A DNA stretch of 64,000 nt, taken from assembly GCF_041734735.1 (NCBI RefSeq), contig NC_134876.1, positions 82,903,674-82,967,673 of the forward strand. The letters run 5' to 3'. Under the pieces are notes generated by a model that had not been told where the DNA came from, did no database searches, and saw only the letters and a program-made list of their open reading frames with translations. Position numbers and translations under genes: made by a program. This DNA comes from Babylonia areolata. Its lineage: Eukaryota; Mollusca; Gastropoda; Neogastropoda; Buccinidae. This document shows, piece after piece, positions 12,801 through 32,114 of the stretch. How positions within the stretch are numbered: the first letter of the stretch is position 1; the number at the start of each line of letters is the position of its first letter.

Positions 12801-15435
12801 TTGCTCCACTCTCAGGGGTTTCCGTTTGTTGTGTCTGTCAATAGTCACTGCAGGGGATTTTCCACTGACGCTGTCGTCTTCAGCAGACAGGGAAGTGGAG
12901 GGGAGCTGTGCATATGAACAGTGGTAGAGCCATTTGTACAGCACGGAGAAACTGTAGATGTTGAGGTACTGGTCGTCTGTGTAATACTGCCCTGAAACAC
13001 CATGTCACACGGAGACAGTCACTGGACAGCAAGGACTGATGACAGATGCTGAAGAGCATATTCATTTTACCAAAAAATACTCATAAATATCATCTCATTT
13101 CATTCCTCTTTCGTTTTTGTTTTCAATGTTTCACCTGTGTGATTATATTCATCCAAAAAAAAAAAATCAAAAGGATTTTCTCTTTGAAAATATTCACATC
13201 TTTGTAAAATCTTTTAACAGTTTCCAATGCTTTTATTTTCAGAAATTATTCTTACCATCTCTTACTCAAATACAACTAAATAATTATGATCATTTCTTTA
13301 ACTCCCTTGTATCAACTCTTTCACCACCACAGGTGACTTTTGTTGACTAGACAGTGCACAGCCATAGGCAACTTTTTACAACATCGAGGAGTCAAGTCGA
13401 CAAGACTGTTTTTCACATTGTAACAAAGCTTGACAGCTGCAACCAGGTTCCCGCCAATAGAACATGACTAATCTTTCCCCCAGACCAAGTTTGAAGTGGA
13501 CAAGTCCATTGTGTTGTTTTGACATGAACAGAAGCCTGTGACTGAGAGCATCATTTCTAAAATATTTGGCGCTGGGGAGTGATTTTCACACAGAAACTTG
13601 GCCGTGAAAGAGTTAAACATACTGACCAAGGGAGACATGCAGACAGACCCCCCTGATGCAGACAGACCTCCACATACCAATGTTGAGGATGGTGAAGAAG
13701 TTCCTGCAGGGTGTTCCATCAATCTCTGTGACCTGGGCGTCCTGGTCTTTACGGAAAGGGTTGATGGAGGAAGGGTTGTGGGCCTGGTACACACTGGCCT
13801 TCATCAGCCATGTGCACAGCTCTTCCGAGGTCTCTCCTACATGCTCTGCAACATCACGCAGTCACTGTTCAACATAGGTTGACATGATAGGTTGACACTG
13901 TAACATGAAGGGTTGACAATGTGACATGATGGGTTGACACTATGAAATAGTGGCTGACACTGACATAAAGGACTGACTCAGTAACGTGTAGGATTGGCAC
14001 AGTAACATAACTGTTTGGCATGTTAACAAATGGTTGACACAGAAACACAAAGGGTTGACAAAGTAACATGAAGGGCTCACTTCCTAACATAAAAGGTAAA
14101 AACAGTGAGGGATTCTACCCAAGGGATTAAACCACATTGTAACTTCATACTAAATTCTGTGTGCTGCTGCAACGAGTTGAGAGTGGCTTACCCTGCTGCA
14201 GAATACCATGTAGAGAGGACAGGCCCACCAGAAAGGACAAAGCTCGGCGCTGACTCTCAAAGTCTTTGGTACACAGCCATCTGAAACGACACACCAGCAT
14301 ATGATGTATACAATCTGAAACAACACACCAGCATGTGATGCAGACCATCTGAAACACCACACCAGCATGTGATGTACACAATCTGAAACAACACACCAGC
14401 ATGTCATGCACACCATCTGAAACAACACACCAGTATATGATGCATACCATCTGAAACAACACACCAGCATGTCATGCACACCATCTGAAACAACACACCA
14501 GTATATGATGCACACCATCTGAAACCACACACCAGCATGTGATGCACACCATTTGAAACAACACATCAGCATGTTATGCACACCATCTGAAACAACACAC
14601 CAACATGTTATGCACACCATCTTTTTTCTTTCTTTCTTTCTTTTTTTTGTGGCCTCAGTTGCATGCAGGTCATGGAGCACCAGAATGTGTTTGTCTTTTT
14701 TTTCCTTTTTATTTTTATTTTTTGGTGCTTTCACACACCTTCTTCACTGGCCAAAAAAAAACAAAAACTTTTTTTTTTGTCTGTTTTTTGTTTGTTTTGT
14801 TTTTTAATATAAAATGTCAGTTTTCGATTAACACATTGTCTCTAAATGTATTCAAAGTAGTATTCTTCCAAATATAGTAAGTTCTTTGTCTGAATAATTG
14901 GTTTTCATTGACAATTTCAGTCAATATTTTAACATTATACATGAGTTTGGAGTTTTCTGACATTTAGGTTGCTCTGATGTGAGTGTATGGATTCTGTGTG
15001 TGAGATAATCAAAGAAATCATCTTAGATGTTATAATACATATACGTCAAAAGACATACAATAGGATCAACATGAATTAATGAAAAAAAAAAAAAAAAGTT
15101 GACGCCCGGACAGGAGGCAGGTAACGCCCCCGCCCCTCCCCCCCCCCCCCCACGCCACCTCACCCCCTGAAACGATACACAGTGATTTTTTCTTCTGCCG
15201 GACGCACTGGTCAAGGATGATCGCAACATCGGCCCCAGGACAACTAGTCGTATACCACATGAAAGGGTATAACATACTTGACATTATACAATGCGCATTG
15301 TCGACATTATGTATCATACTCATTCGGCCAGTCCGTGAGATAAACAAAAGTATTTAGCAATAATGATACAAATAAAAGATACAAAGGTGAATATGTGAAA
15401 GGTGTTTGTGTTCAGTGTGTGTGTGTGTGTGTGTG

Positions 15436-15478
<43 letters not shown>

Positions 15479-18152
15479 CATCTTTTTTTCTTTTTTTTTA
15501 ACATTTACTAACATGGATTCAGTCAACTTCCGAGGCCTAGCTCTCTTTCTTTCTTTTTTCTTTCCCTTTTATAACTTTTTTTTTTCATGAATCCTTATTT
15601 TCAGTAGTGTCAGTAGCACTTAATTATTGTTATGAGACATTAACATTACAAAAAATATGTTCTGAATTCAATGAGAAAAAAGAAGAAAAAAATCAGATCA
15701 GATGAACAACACAGAAATGTTGCAGACTGGAGAGAATATGCACACCATCTGAAACAACACACCAACATATGATGCACACCATCTGAAACAACACAACATG
15801 TGATGCACACCATCTGAAACAACACATCAACATATGATGCACACCATCTGAAACAACACACCAGCATGCACACCATCTGAAACAACACACCAGCATGTTA
15901 TGCACACCATCTGAAACAACACACCAACATGTGATGCACACCATCTGAAACCACACACCAACATGTGATGTACACCATCTGAAACAACACACCAACATGT
16001 TATGTACACCATCTGAAACAAGACACCAACATGTTATGTACACCATCTGAAACAAGACACCAATATGTGATGCACACCATCTGAAACAACACACCAACAT
16101 GTGATGCACACTATCTGAAACAACACACCAGCATGTGTTGTACAACATTTGAGGCAGTCTTCAATACACACAGTTATACTCAACTTTTCTTCATTTTCAA
16201 GACTATAAGATGTTATTATATAGGCTTTGCATTTAATATAATTTCAAAAGACCGCTTTCAGACATTAAACAATAGATATTGTGTCAAACTATTTTACATG
16301 ACAGATCACTGCTGCCTCAGATGACAGTTTTTCAAGAGACAGATTTTACCAACCACTATCATGTCATTATAATAGCAGACTTCACACTACTGACCAAAGC
16401 TTACTACATAATTTGAAGTTACAAAGCTGCATTATAAATCCATCTCTGTTGTGAACAGACATAAGGACCATTACACTATCAGACTGTACAGCCACACATT
16501 AGAAGGATAATGATACAACACTCAAAGCCACTGACCTGACAGCAGCTGGCAACACCGCCTGCAGACACTGCTGACTGCAGCCCTGCCCACAGTGATAACA
16601 TAACAGCCTGAAGAACAGTCACTGTGTTATTACTGATCACACACTAACAAGTAAGAGTTTTACAGCCCACTGCAATGCAACTGTGTTATTACTCATTACC
16701 CACAGTGACACAACTGATTTATAACAGAGCAGAACTATAAAGCTTTATTCTGATTCTGGTCACCACATCACAGTGGGGCAATGAATACATTCTCTAACTC
16801 AGAAAAGGCCAATATAGTATGACTGAAAATCTGGAAAATGCATACATATTGAGACATCTATCGTGAAATAATGTGTCACACCAAATCTGTTACATGCAGT
16901 CTACAGCCAGTCAGTACTGTTACAAATGTGATTAAGATATGTGAGGTACTGTGTGCATATTTACTGAATCTGTTATATTCAAGCTGCAGCAAGTAAGGTA
17001 CACATTATTGTGAATGTGATCATGATGTGTGTGAGGTAATTGGGTGCAAGAGCAGCTCTGATGGTAGAGCGCCAGACAGATGATCCTGAGGTCAGAGGTT
17101 CTAATCTATGCTGAGCCATTCACTTCAGGGTGATTTTCCCTCACGGTTAACTTTGGTTCTCACTTCATTACCTACAAATCTTTCGAATGATATCATAAAC
17201 CAAGGTTCTGTGTGCAAATGCATGCATAACACCTTGCACACATGTTAAATTTCATCACTATCTTTCAGAAAAGAAGGCCAGTTTGGCTTGCCATACACCA
17301 ATGGTATGAATGATACATTCACATAGCATGCATCATCTGTAAAGAAGGAATGTGGCAACCTTAATGGTGTGGTTACAAAATGGAACCATATGTTAAACAA
17401 AACAAAAACACAGAAAACAAAAGAAATCAATCAAAATAAAAACTGCACCAACTTAAAACCTCCTCCCCCCCTCCAAGTGCAGCAGATTCTTCAACCATCA
17501 AGTTGGCTGCCAGTCAACAAAATGGGGTAATATAAGACACATCAGTTTGTTACTCTAGTCAGTCAAACTTTAAAACTTTATTGTGAATGTGGCCATGATG
17601 TGTGTGAGATGCTGTGAGATACAGTGGATCTGTCAACTGCAAGCTGAAAACAGTCACTAACACTTTATTGTGAATGTGGTCATGATGTGTGTGAGATGTT
17701 GTGAGATACAGTGGATCTATCACCTGCAAGCTGTAGCCAGTCAGTAACACTTTATTGTGAATGTGGTCATGATGTGTGTGAGATGTTGTGAGATACAGTG
17801 GATCTATCACCTGCAAGCTGTAGCCAGTCAGTAACACTTTATTGTGAATGTGGTCATGATGTGTGTGAGATGCTGTGAGATACAGTGGATCTGTCACCTG
17901 CAAGCTGTAGCCAGTAGTCAGTAACGCTTTGTTATGTAACTGGTCAGGACTGGGCAGAAGATCCTCTGCTACTTGCTGTTCACTGCACATCAGTTCCTTA
18001 ACAACCAGACCACACAGCCGGCACAACCTGCTCCCACTCCTTTCCCCTTCTGGCCGATTCAGTGTCTTCAGCATCTCTTTCAGCAAACTTTTGGGCACAC
18101 TGCCATTTATAGACAAGAGCATGTGCACAGACACACATACCCACACACATAT

Positions 18153-18188
<36 letters not shown>

Positions 18189-19911
18189 CACACACACATA
18201 CCACCACCACCACATACAAGCAGGTTTCATGAAAGCTAATGATTACACATGTACCACACTTATCACTTTATTTCATGTTTACAGATACCAATATGCAGAA
18301 CACTGTCATAAACATATAATTACACTACTAGAATTTGCAGCTCTCAAACAGTATCCATGTGCCCATCACAACCTTCTTTTCTGAGGTAACACTGGCATGC
18401 CAGATAATGCCCCAATCATCATATCAATTTCATTGATAGAATTACTGGAAAGAAAAGTCTTTATTTAACATAGCTTAAGTAGGGTCAGTTAAATATTAAC
18501 CTGGAAATTTCATACTGTTTAACCTACATCAAAACTAAATTAGAGAGATATCCAGTGATTTTTTTCATGGTATCTTCATACCTAAAGTAATTCCAATAAA
18601 AGAAAAAAACAATAAACAATGTCAATCTTTATTGTTACCAGTAACAATAAACTATGTCCCTTATCATTGTTACCAATAACAATAAACTATGTCACTGATC
18701 AATGTTCTTCATACCATGGTTCTACACTGGATGTCTGCAGCAAGACAAACAACTGTCGCAGAAGAGCACAGCACTCTGCAGCTTTGTCTGGAAACCCCAG
18801 CAGTTCTGTGATCTTGTGGCACAACTTATCCACATCCTCCTGGCTGGCACTTCTGCCATCAACATAGCCACATGTTGTGAACACAGCATTTCTGCCATCA
18901 ATATAACCACATATTGGGAATGAAACACCTCTGTGATCAATATGACACGTGTTTAAACTGGTATACACTGCATATAATGATATTTATTATCAAATATTCA
19001 TGCATACATTAATAAATTCATGCAATTTTCTCTCTCTGTCCCCACCCCCATACCCCCATGCACATGGATGTATTGTTCATACTGTGATTACTTATCTGAT
19101 TTTTTTTGTTTGTGGCCCACTTTTTTTTTTCTTTTTTTTATCAGCTAGAGGCCTCACAAATAAACCTTTGTCAGTGTCCCCTTCCCTACACCCCTTCCTC
19201 TCTCTCCTGCAACCTCCTCTTCACATTGTGTTACCACACAAAGTTTGACCAAAACAAGAGGAAGCCCAATAATCTGAAGTTGTTGCTGTTTTGTAATGGT
19301 TGGGATAAGGTTTGTAAAGTGGTATACATATACTGTCTGAAGAACAGAGGGACCCAAAAGATTTTGTAACTGTTAATCTGACGAGTAAGGTGGTGTCATG
19401 CCAATGATATTCTAGCAGAGAGTACAGGCAGAGAGTCAAAATCAGGCAAGAGTCTCAAGTTTAGAACTCAAGCTGGAACTTTAAACTGGAATCTGACATG
19501 CTGTTACACTTGATGCTTAACTGTTATAGTTACATGTCTTGCACAGTGTGGTGTGGATGGGGAAAAAACCCACCACACTCGCACATTTTCAGATCTCTAG
19601 ATAAGTCTGGCCAACACACTCACACTGACTTTCCGGATGCCCAGCATGTCCAGAGAGTAAAGCGTTTCAGTACCTACGCTATATAAGTATCCATATAATA
19701 TAATACTCAATGGTGCAGTGGAGGAAGATATCTGATCAGATCATGGGGTTTTGATATAATGAATCAAGCAACAACTCTGTACAACAGTCTCGCCTTACAT
19801 ACAAGATCAGTTCCTCATCGCTTGACAATATCTAATAATAAAAACATCAGTCACGGGTACAGCATTTTACCTAGCATTGAACAGGATGGCCTCAACAGCT
19901 GACAGAGCCAT
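3822..19911 (-). CDS. AP5Z1: AP-5 complex subunit zeta-1, 13 exons, 3' end off the left edge
   Basis: Large subunit of the AP-5 adaptor complex, which acts with the SPG11/SPG15 proteins in late endosome-lysosome sorting (family knowledge). Exons, 5' to 3': 19911-19871, 18852-18715, 18099-17941, 16607-16536, 14280-14192, 13845-13678, 12991-12452, 11466-11429, 11132-10970, 9626-9448, 8665-8582, 7058-6853, 3888-3822. Every junction is GT-AG with matching phase and gives 648 residues; human AP5Z1 is about 807, so the last exons lie outside. Recognisable blocks include VTEIDGTPCRNFFTIL, TDDQYLNIYSFSVLYKWL, EVYTHVFGHLLSQQF, YFFPNILKILAWHP and VLHTLLDLPCMTAALE, all colinear with the human protein. 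The start has a GAAATGG context and its MALSAVEAILFNARSA aligns with the human N-terminus. Exon 7 carries a Ser/Pro/Lys-rich insert (about residues 250-380). The exon 3 donor (CA, then GTTACA) is weak and was chosen on phase and homology. No membrane segment or signal peptide is seen. Confidence 0.93.
3889..4270. repeat. 41-bp array abutting the AP5Z1 exon 13 acceptor
   Basis: Eight to nine 41-bp units. On the minus strand each unit contains AAAGTGCTGTGATTGGCTGG, and the real acceptor of exon 13 is preceded by AGAGCTGTGATTGGCAG. The units are therefore copies of the acceptor region in which CAG has become CTG. Confidence 0.9.
4495..4610. repeat. Outlying part of the 66-bp array
   Basis: Diverged copies of 'aatgactgattcaataca' that match the 66-bp array starting at 4,986. 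A LINE 3' end separates the two parts, so the array was already present when the LINE inserted. Confidence 0.7.
4625..4985 (+). mobile_element. LINE 3' end (CR1/L2/jockey-like)
   Basis: Encodes the degenerate tail of an RT polyprotein (LRHSQSISRFRTNLKTHLF-like), then a 3' UTR ending GGCGCTATATGTG and an ATT microsatellite tail. The tail resembles that of the LINE at 29,053 (AGCGCTATATAAATACC plus ATT repeats). 5'-truncated and inserted inside the 66-bp array. Confidence 0.75.
4986..6852. repeat. 66-bp array abutting the AP5Z1 exon 12 donor
   Basis: About 24 copies of a 66- to 70-bp unit starting aatgactgattcaatataaa. The array runs right up to the exon 12 donor: the intron starts GTTGGACATCACATGG and each unit contains the near copy ATTGGACGTCACATGG. 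The period is a multiple of three, giving long open frames that are not genes. Confidence 0.95.
5581..6024. repeat. Duplicated 128-bp insert inside the 66-bp array
   Basis: A non-repeat segment starting aaactattgctaagaagc and containing ccgcgcgaaatttggcc occurs at about 5,581-5,708 and again about 5,896-6,023, exactly 315 bp apart. A single-copy insertion was amplified together with flanking array units. Confidence 0.9.
7059..7575. repeat. 57-bp array copying the AP5Z1 exon 12 acceptor and exon start
   Basis: Seven to eight 57-bp units. On the minus strand each contains TTTTGCATACACTGCCAGAC, matching the start of exon 12 (GTTTTGCACACACTCCTGGAC). The array begins at the exon acceptor and decays by about 7,575. 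The unit is in frame with exon 12 and free of stops. Confidence 0.9.
8190..8556 (+). mobile_element. tRNA-derived SINE, type 1
   Basis: The head CAGCCGAGTGGTTAAAGCG is a Leu/Ser-type tRNA A-box region and GGTTTGAATCT the B box, followed by a roughly 290-bp body and a GAA-rich tail. It is colinear with a second, better preserved copy at 49,527. In the AP5Z1 intron between exons 11 and 12. Not a functional tRNA. Confidence 0.85.
9180..9440. repeat. GT-rich microsatellite region
   Basis: Imperfect TG repeats next to the donor of AP5Z1 exon 10, which ends at 9,448. Open frames here are simple-sequence artefacts. Confidence 0.9.
9627..9802. repeat. Array of the AP5Z1 exon 10 acceptor
   Basis: Five units of about 36 bp. 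On the minus strand each ends GTGTGGTGGACAG followed by GTG, the same string as the true exon 10 acceptor (GTGTGGTGGACAG, then GTGCAGCAG). The true junction is the array's first unit. Confidence 0.9.
9870..10280. repeat. About 34-bp degenerate array
   Basis: Units resembling gacaagagttaacaccacc plus aaaacacatggaaa, about eleven copies, decaying toward 9,870. In the AP5Z1 intron between exons 9 and 10. Confidence 0.8.
10375..10958. repeat. 41-bp C-rich array next to the AP5Z1 exon 9 donor
   Basis: About 14 copies of a 41-bp unit (tccctgccaccaggacccc, then atcccccactccctccccaacc). It starts about 10 bp downstream of the exon 9 donor (exon end 10,970). The strand is extremely C-rich, so the AP5Z1 transcript would carry a G-rich, possibly G-quadruplex-forming run. 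Confidence 0.95.
13312..13616. mobile_element. Probable MITE with TTAACTCTTTCAC ends
   Basis: The left end CAACTCTTTCACCACC and the reverse complement of the right end (TAACTCTTTCACGGCC) form inverted termini near TTAA. About 300 bp, no coding capacity. In the AP5Z1 intron between exons 6 and 7; a decayed non-autonomous DNA transposon is the best reading. Confidence 0.5.
13862..14095. repeat. About 24-bp degenerate array
   Basis: Units of the form gggttgacactgtaacatga, about nine copies, starting some 17 bp upstream of the AP5Z1 exon 6 acceptor. Confidence 0.8.
14281..14625. repeat. 34-bp array of the AP5Z1 exon 5 acceptor, proximal block
   Basis: About ten 34-bp units. On the minus strand each reads GTGTGTTGTTTCAG followed by ATGG, identical except for one base to the functional acceptor (GTGTGTCGTTTCAG, ATGG). 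The block begins at the exon edge. Confidence 0.95.
14626..15734. other. Spacer splitting the exon 5 acceptor array
   Basis: About 1.1 kb with TTTC and poly-T tracts (14,630-14,800), a poly-C run (15,136-15,151) and a GT microsatellite (15,415-15,477). No coding potential or recognised element; either an insertion or unrelated sequence between two amplified blocks. Confidence 0.6.
15735..16150. repeat. 34-bp array of the AP5Z1 exon 5 acceptor, distal block
   Basis: About twelve more units of the same 34-bp repeat as 14,281-14,625. Most keep a complete TTGTTTCAG acceptor followed by ATGG. Confidence 0.95.
17040..17110 (+). mobile_element. tRNA-like SINE head fragment
   Basis: AGCTCTGATGGTAGAGCGC and GAGGTCAGAGGTTCTAATC look like tRNA A and B boxes (D-arm AGCTC...GAGC), but no complete acceptor stem is formed. 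A decayed SINE head is more likely than a tRNA gene. Confidence 0.45.
17565..17928. repeat. 87-bp array downstream of AP5Z1 exon 3
   Basis: Four units of about 87 bp beginning about 13 bp after the chosen exon 3 donor. Each contains, on the minus strand, GGCTACAGCTTGCAG followed by GTGA, a decent cryptic donor. Unit length is a multiple of three and the frame stays open from exon 3 into the array. Confidence 0.9.
18619..18708. repeat. Two-copy repeat after AP5Z1 exon 2
   Basis: Two units of about 45 bp containing gttaccaataacaataaac, within 100 bp downstream of the exon 2 donor. Confidence 0.7.
18853..18960. repeat. Acceptor triplication before AP5Z1 exon 2
   Basis: On the minus strand the real acceptor GCTATGTTGATGGCAG (then AAGTG) is preceded 48 bp upstream by GTTATATTGATGGCAG (AAATG) and about 48 bp further by CATATTGATCACAG (AGGTG). 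Confidence 0.8.
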
Positions 19912-20005
19912 TTCGGCCTTTGCGCCTTTCTGACAACAGAGTAACGCCTCTTCCGGAAGTATGCAGAAAGAAAAAGTAGGACAACAGTCCAAGAAAACAA
20001 CCCGT

Positions 20006-20017
20006 CACGCATGCGCA
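20006..20017. promoter_or_regulatory. NRF1-like site
   Basis: CACGCATGCGCA differs at one position from the palindromic NRF1 consensus YGCGCAYGCGCR. NRF1 sites are common in CpG-rich bidirectional housekeeping promoters, which fits the AP5Z1 side. Confidence 0.5.
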
Positions 20018-20049
20018 TTGCTGGCAAATAGGGTTTCCTGTTCTGATAG

Positions 20050-20064
20050 GTTGCCAGTAGTAAC
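20050..20064. promoter_or_regulatory. RFX X-box
   Basis: GTTGCCAGTAGTAAC fits the X-box consensus GTNRCC-(0-3 N)-RGYAAC at every position. RFX factors drive motile-cilia genes through such sites close to the start of transcription (established knowledge). The position, about 75 bp before the DNAI2 exon 1 donor, fits regulation of DNAI2. Confidence 0.75.
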
Positions 20065-20065
20065 C

Positions 20066-20139
20066 ATTCAAGCCAAGCTGGGCTGTGAGAAGCTGAAATA
20101 GAAAAGCCCGACCCGCAGACATAAACAGCTTTTTACCTG
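20066..20139 (+). other. DNAI2: Probable non-coding exon 1 of DNAI2
   Basis: The first coding exon begins with a good acceptor (TTTCTCTGCAG, ending 21,266) and carries 25 nt of 5' UTR, so a leader exon is needed upstream. The donor CCTG followed by GTAAG at 20,140, just after the X-box, is the best candidate. The 5' end given is only a placeholder just past the X-box. Confidence 0.4.
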
Positions 20140-21099
20140 GTAAGATGCCATGCTTGTTTTTACGTCGATTACTTTTAATATTAAGGAATAACTGTGAGCA
20201 TTAACGCTTCACATGAACTGAATATTTTTGTCGAATTTAGTCGTAACTGTGCAAAATAACCACTCGAACTTGATATGCCTTCACCATAGTGATTGGGATT
20301 CTTCTTCTTCTTTCCCTTGACTACCGCCTTCATCATTGTGAAGATTCTGTAGACTATACAGATTTAGCTTGTTGTTCGGCAGGTGTGACAATTGTTGTTA
20401 CAATATTTCCAACATAAATGCATTGTGCACGTTTTCATTGCACATATCAAAATTACTGTTGTGCTTAGAATCATATTTCCTTGTTCCACGAAATTAAGCC
20501 GCACCTTCTTCTTCTTCTTCTTCTTCTCCACCTCGCCTCTTCCTACCCCCCCCCCCCCCCTCCCCCATTTTGAGAGTCAACACTTGTATTATCATGATAC
20601 ATTGTGAGAATCTGTAACATGAAAATAGAGGGGGGGGGGGGGGGAACTATGTGACAAATATATTTTCAAACTGATATCATTGATAAAGTTTTCAAATAGA
20701 AAATTAACATTGCTAGAAGAGCTTGTGCTCATCACTTCATGGAATGAACAGCCAACACATGCCACAATGATAATCCAGACCTGTACATTGCTGCCTTATG
20801 TCTTACCAAAAAACAAAAAAACAAAACCAAAAAAGAGGAGTGGATGATTATTGAAGGAGGAAGCTGGGGGCCTTACACATAAGGAGAGTGTTAAACTGTC
20901 TTGGTCTCATATAATTTACTTCATTAGCGTCAAGGGGAGGAAAATCCTATGAACAATTATAACTGATTACACCATACCATACAAGATGCACACCCAAAAA
21001 TATAAGATAACATTATTAATCATGGGTATCAAACCTATCTTGGTATTAGTTGAATATGCAGAAGTTTAATCCACAGAGATGAAAAATGCAATGCTGTAA

Positions 21100-21137
<38 letters not shown>

Positions 21138-21266
21138 GCATTTGTACATATGTATGCTCATACATGTGTGTTTGTAGAATTTTAAAATGGTGTACAATTG
21201 TTGTTGAACCAATGAGTGTTCTATATTGTATTTGCTCATGAGCTCATGTTTTACATTTCTCTGCAG
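20140..21266 (+). other. DNAI2 intron 1
   Basis: Inferred first intron. It contains a TTC-rich and poly-C tract (20,507-20,564), a poly-G run (about 20,630-20,643) and a GT microsatellite (about 21,101-21,135). No coding exon or element was recognised. Confidence 0.5.
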
Positions 21267-21291
21267 TGAGATAAGACAGTCAATCTCCACC

Positions 21292-32114
<10,823 letters not shown>

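Larger units (their letters stand above)
19912..20140. promoter_or_regulatory. Bidirectional promoter of AP5Z1 and DNAI2
   Basis: The AP5Z1 start codon (19,911, minus) and the likely DNAI2 non-coding exon 1 donor (20,140, plus) lie within 230 bp, so both transcripts must start in this interval or overlap in it. It is richer in CpG than the surrounding introns and has no TATA box. It holds an RFX X-box and an NRF1-like site, described separately. Transcription start sites cannot be read from sequence alone. Confidence 0.75.

Noticed and set aside
14281-16150. CRISPR-like regular array
   Set aside because: Units are contiguous tandem repeats without spacers, in a eukaryotic intron.
19892-20122. 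Upstream in-frame ATG giving a longer AP5Z1 N-terminus
   Set aside because: This frame ends in a stop and is not the AP5Z1 frame; the start at 19,911 aligns with the human N-terminus.
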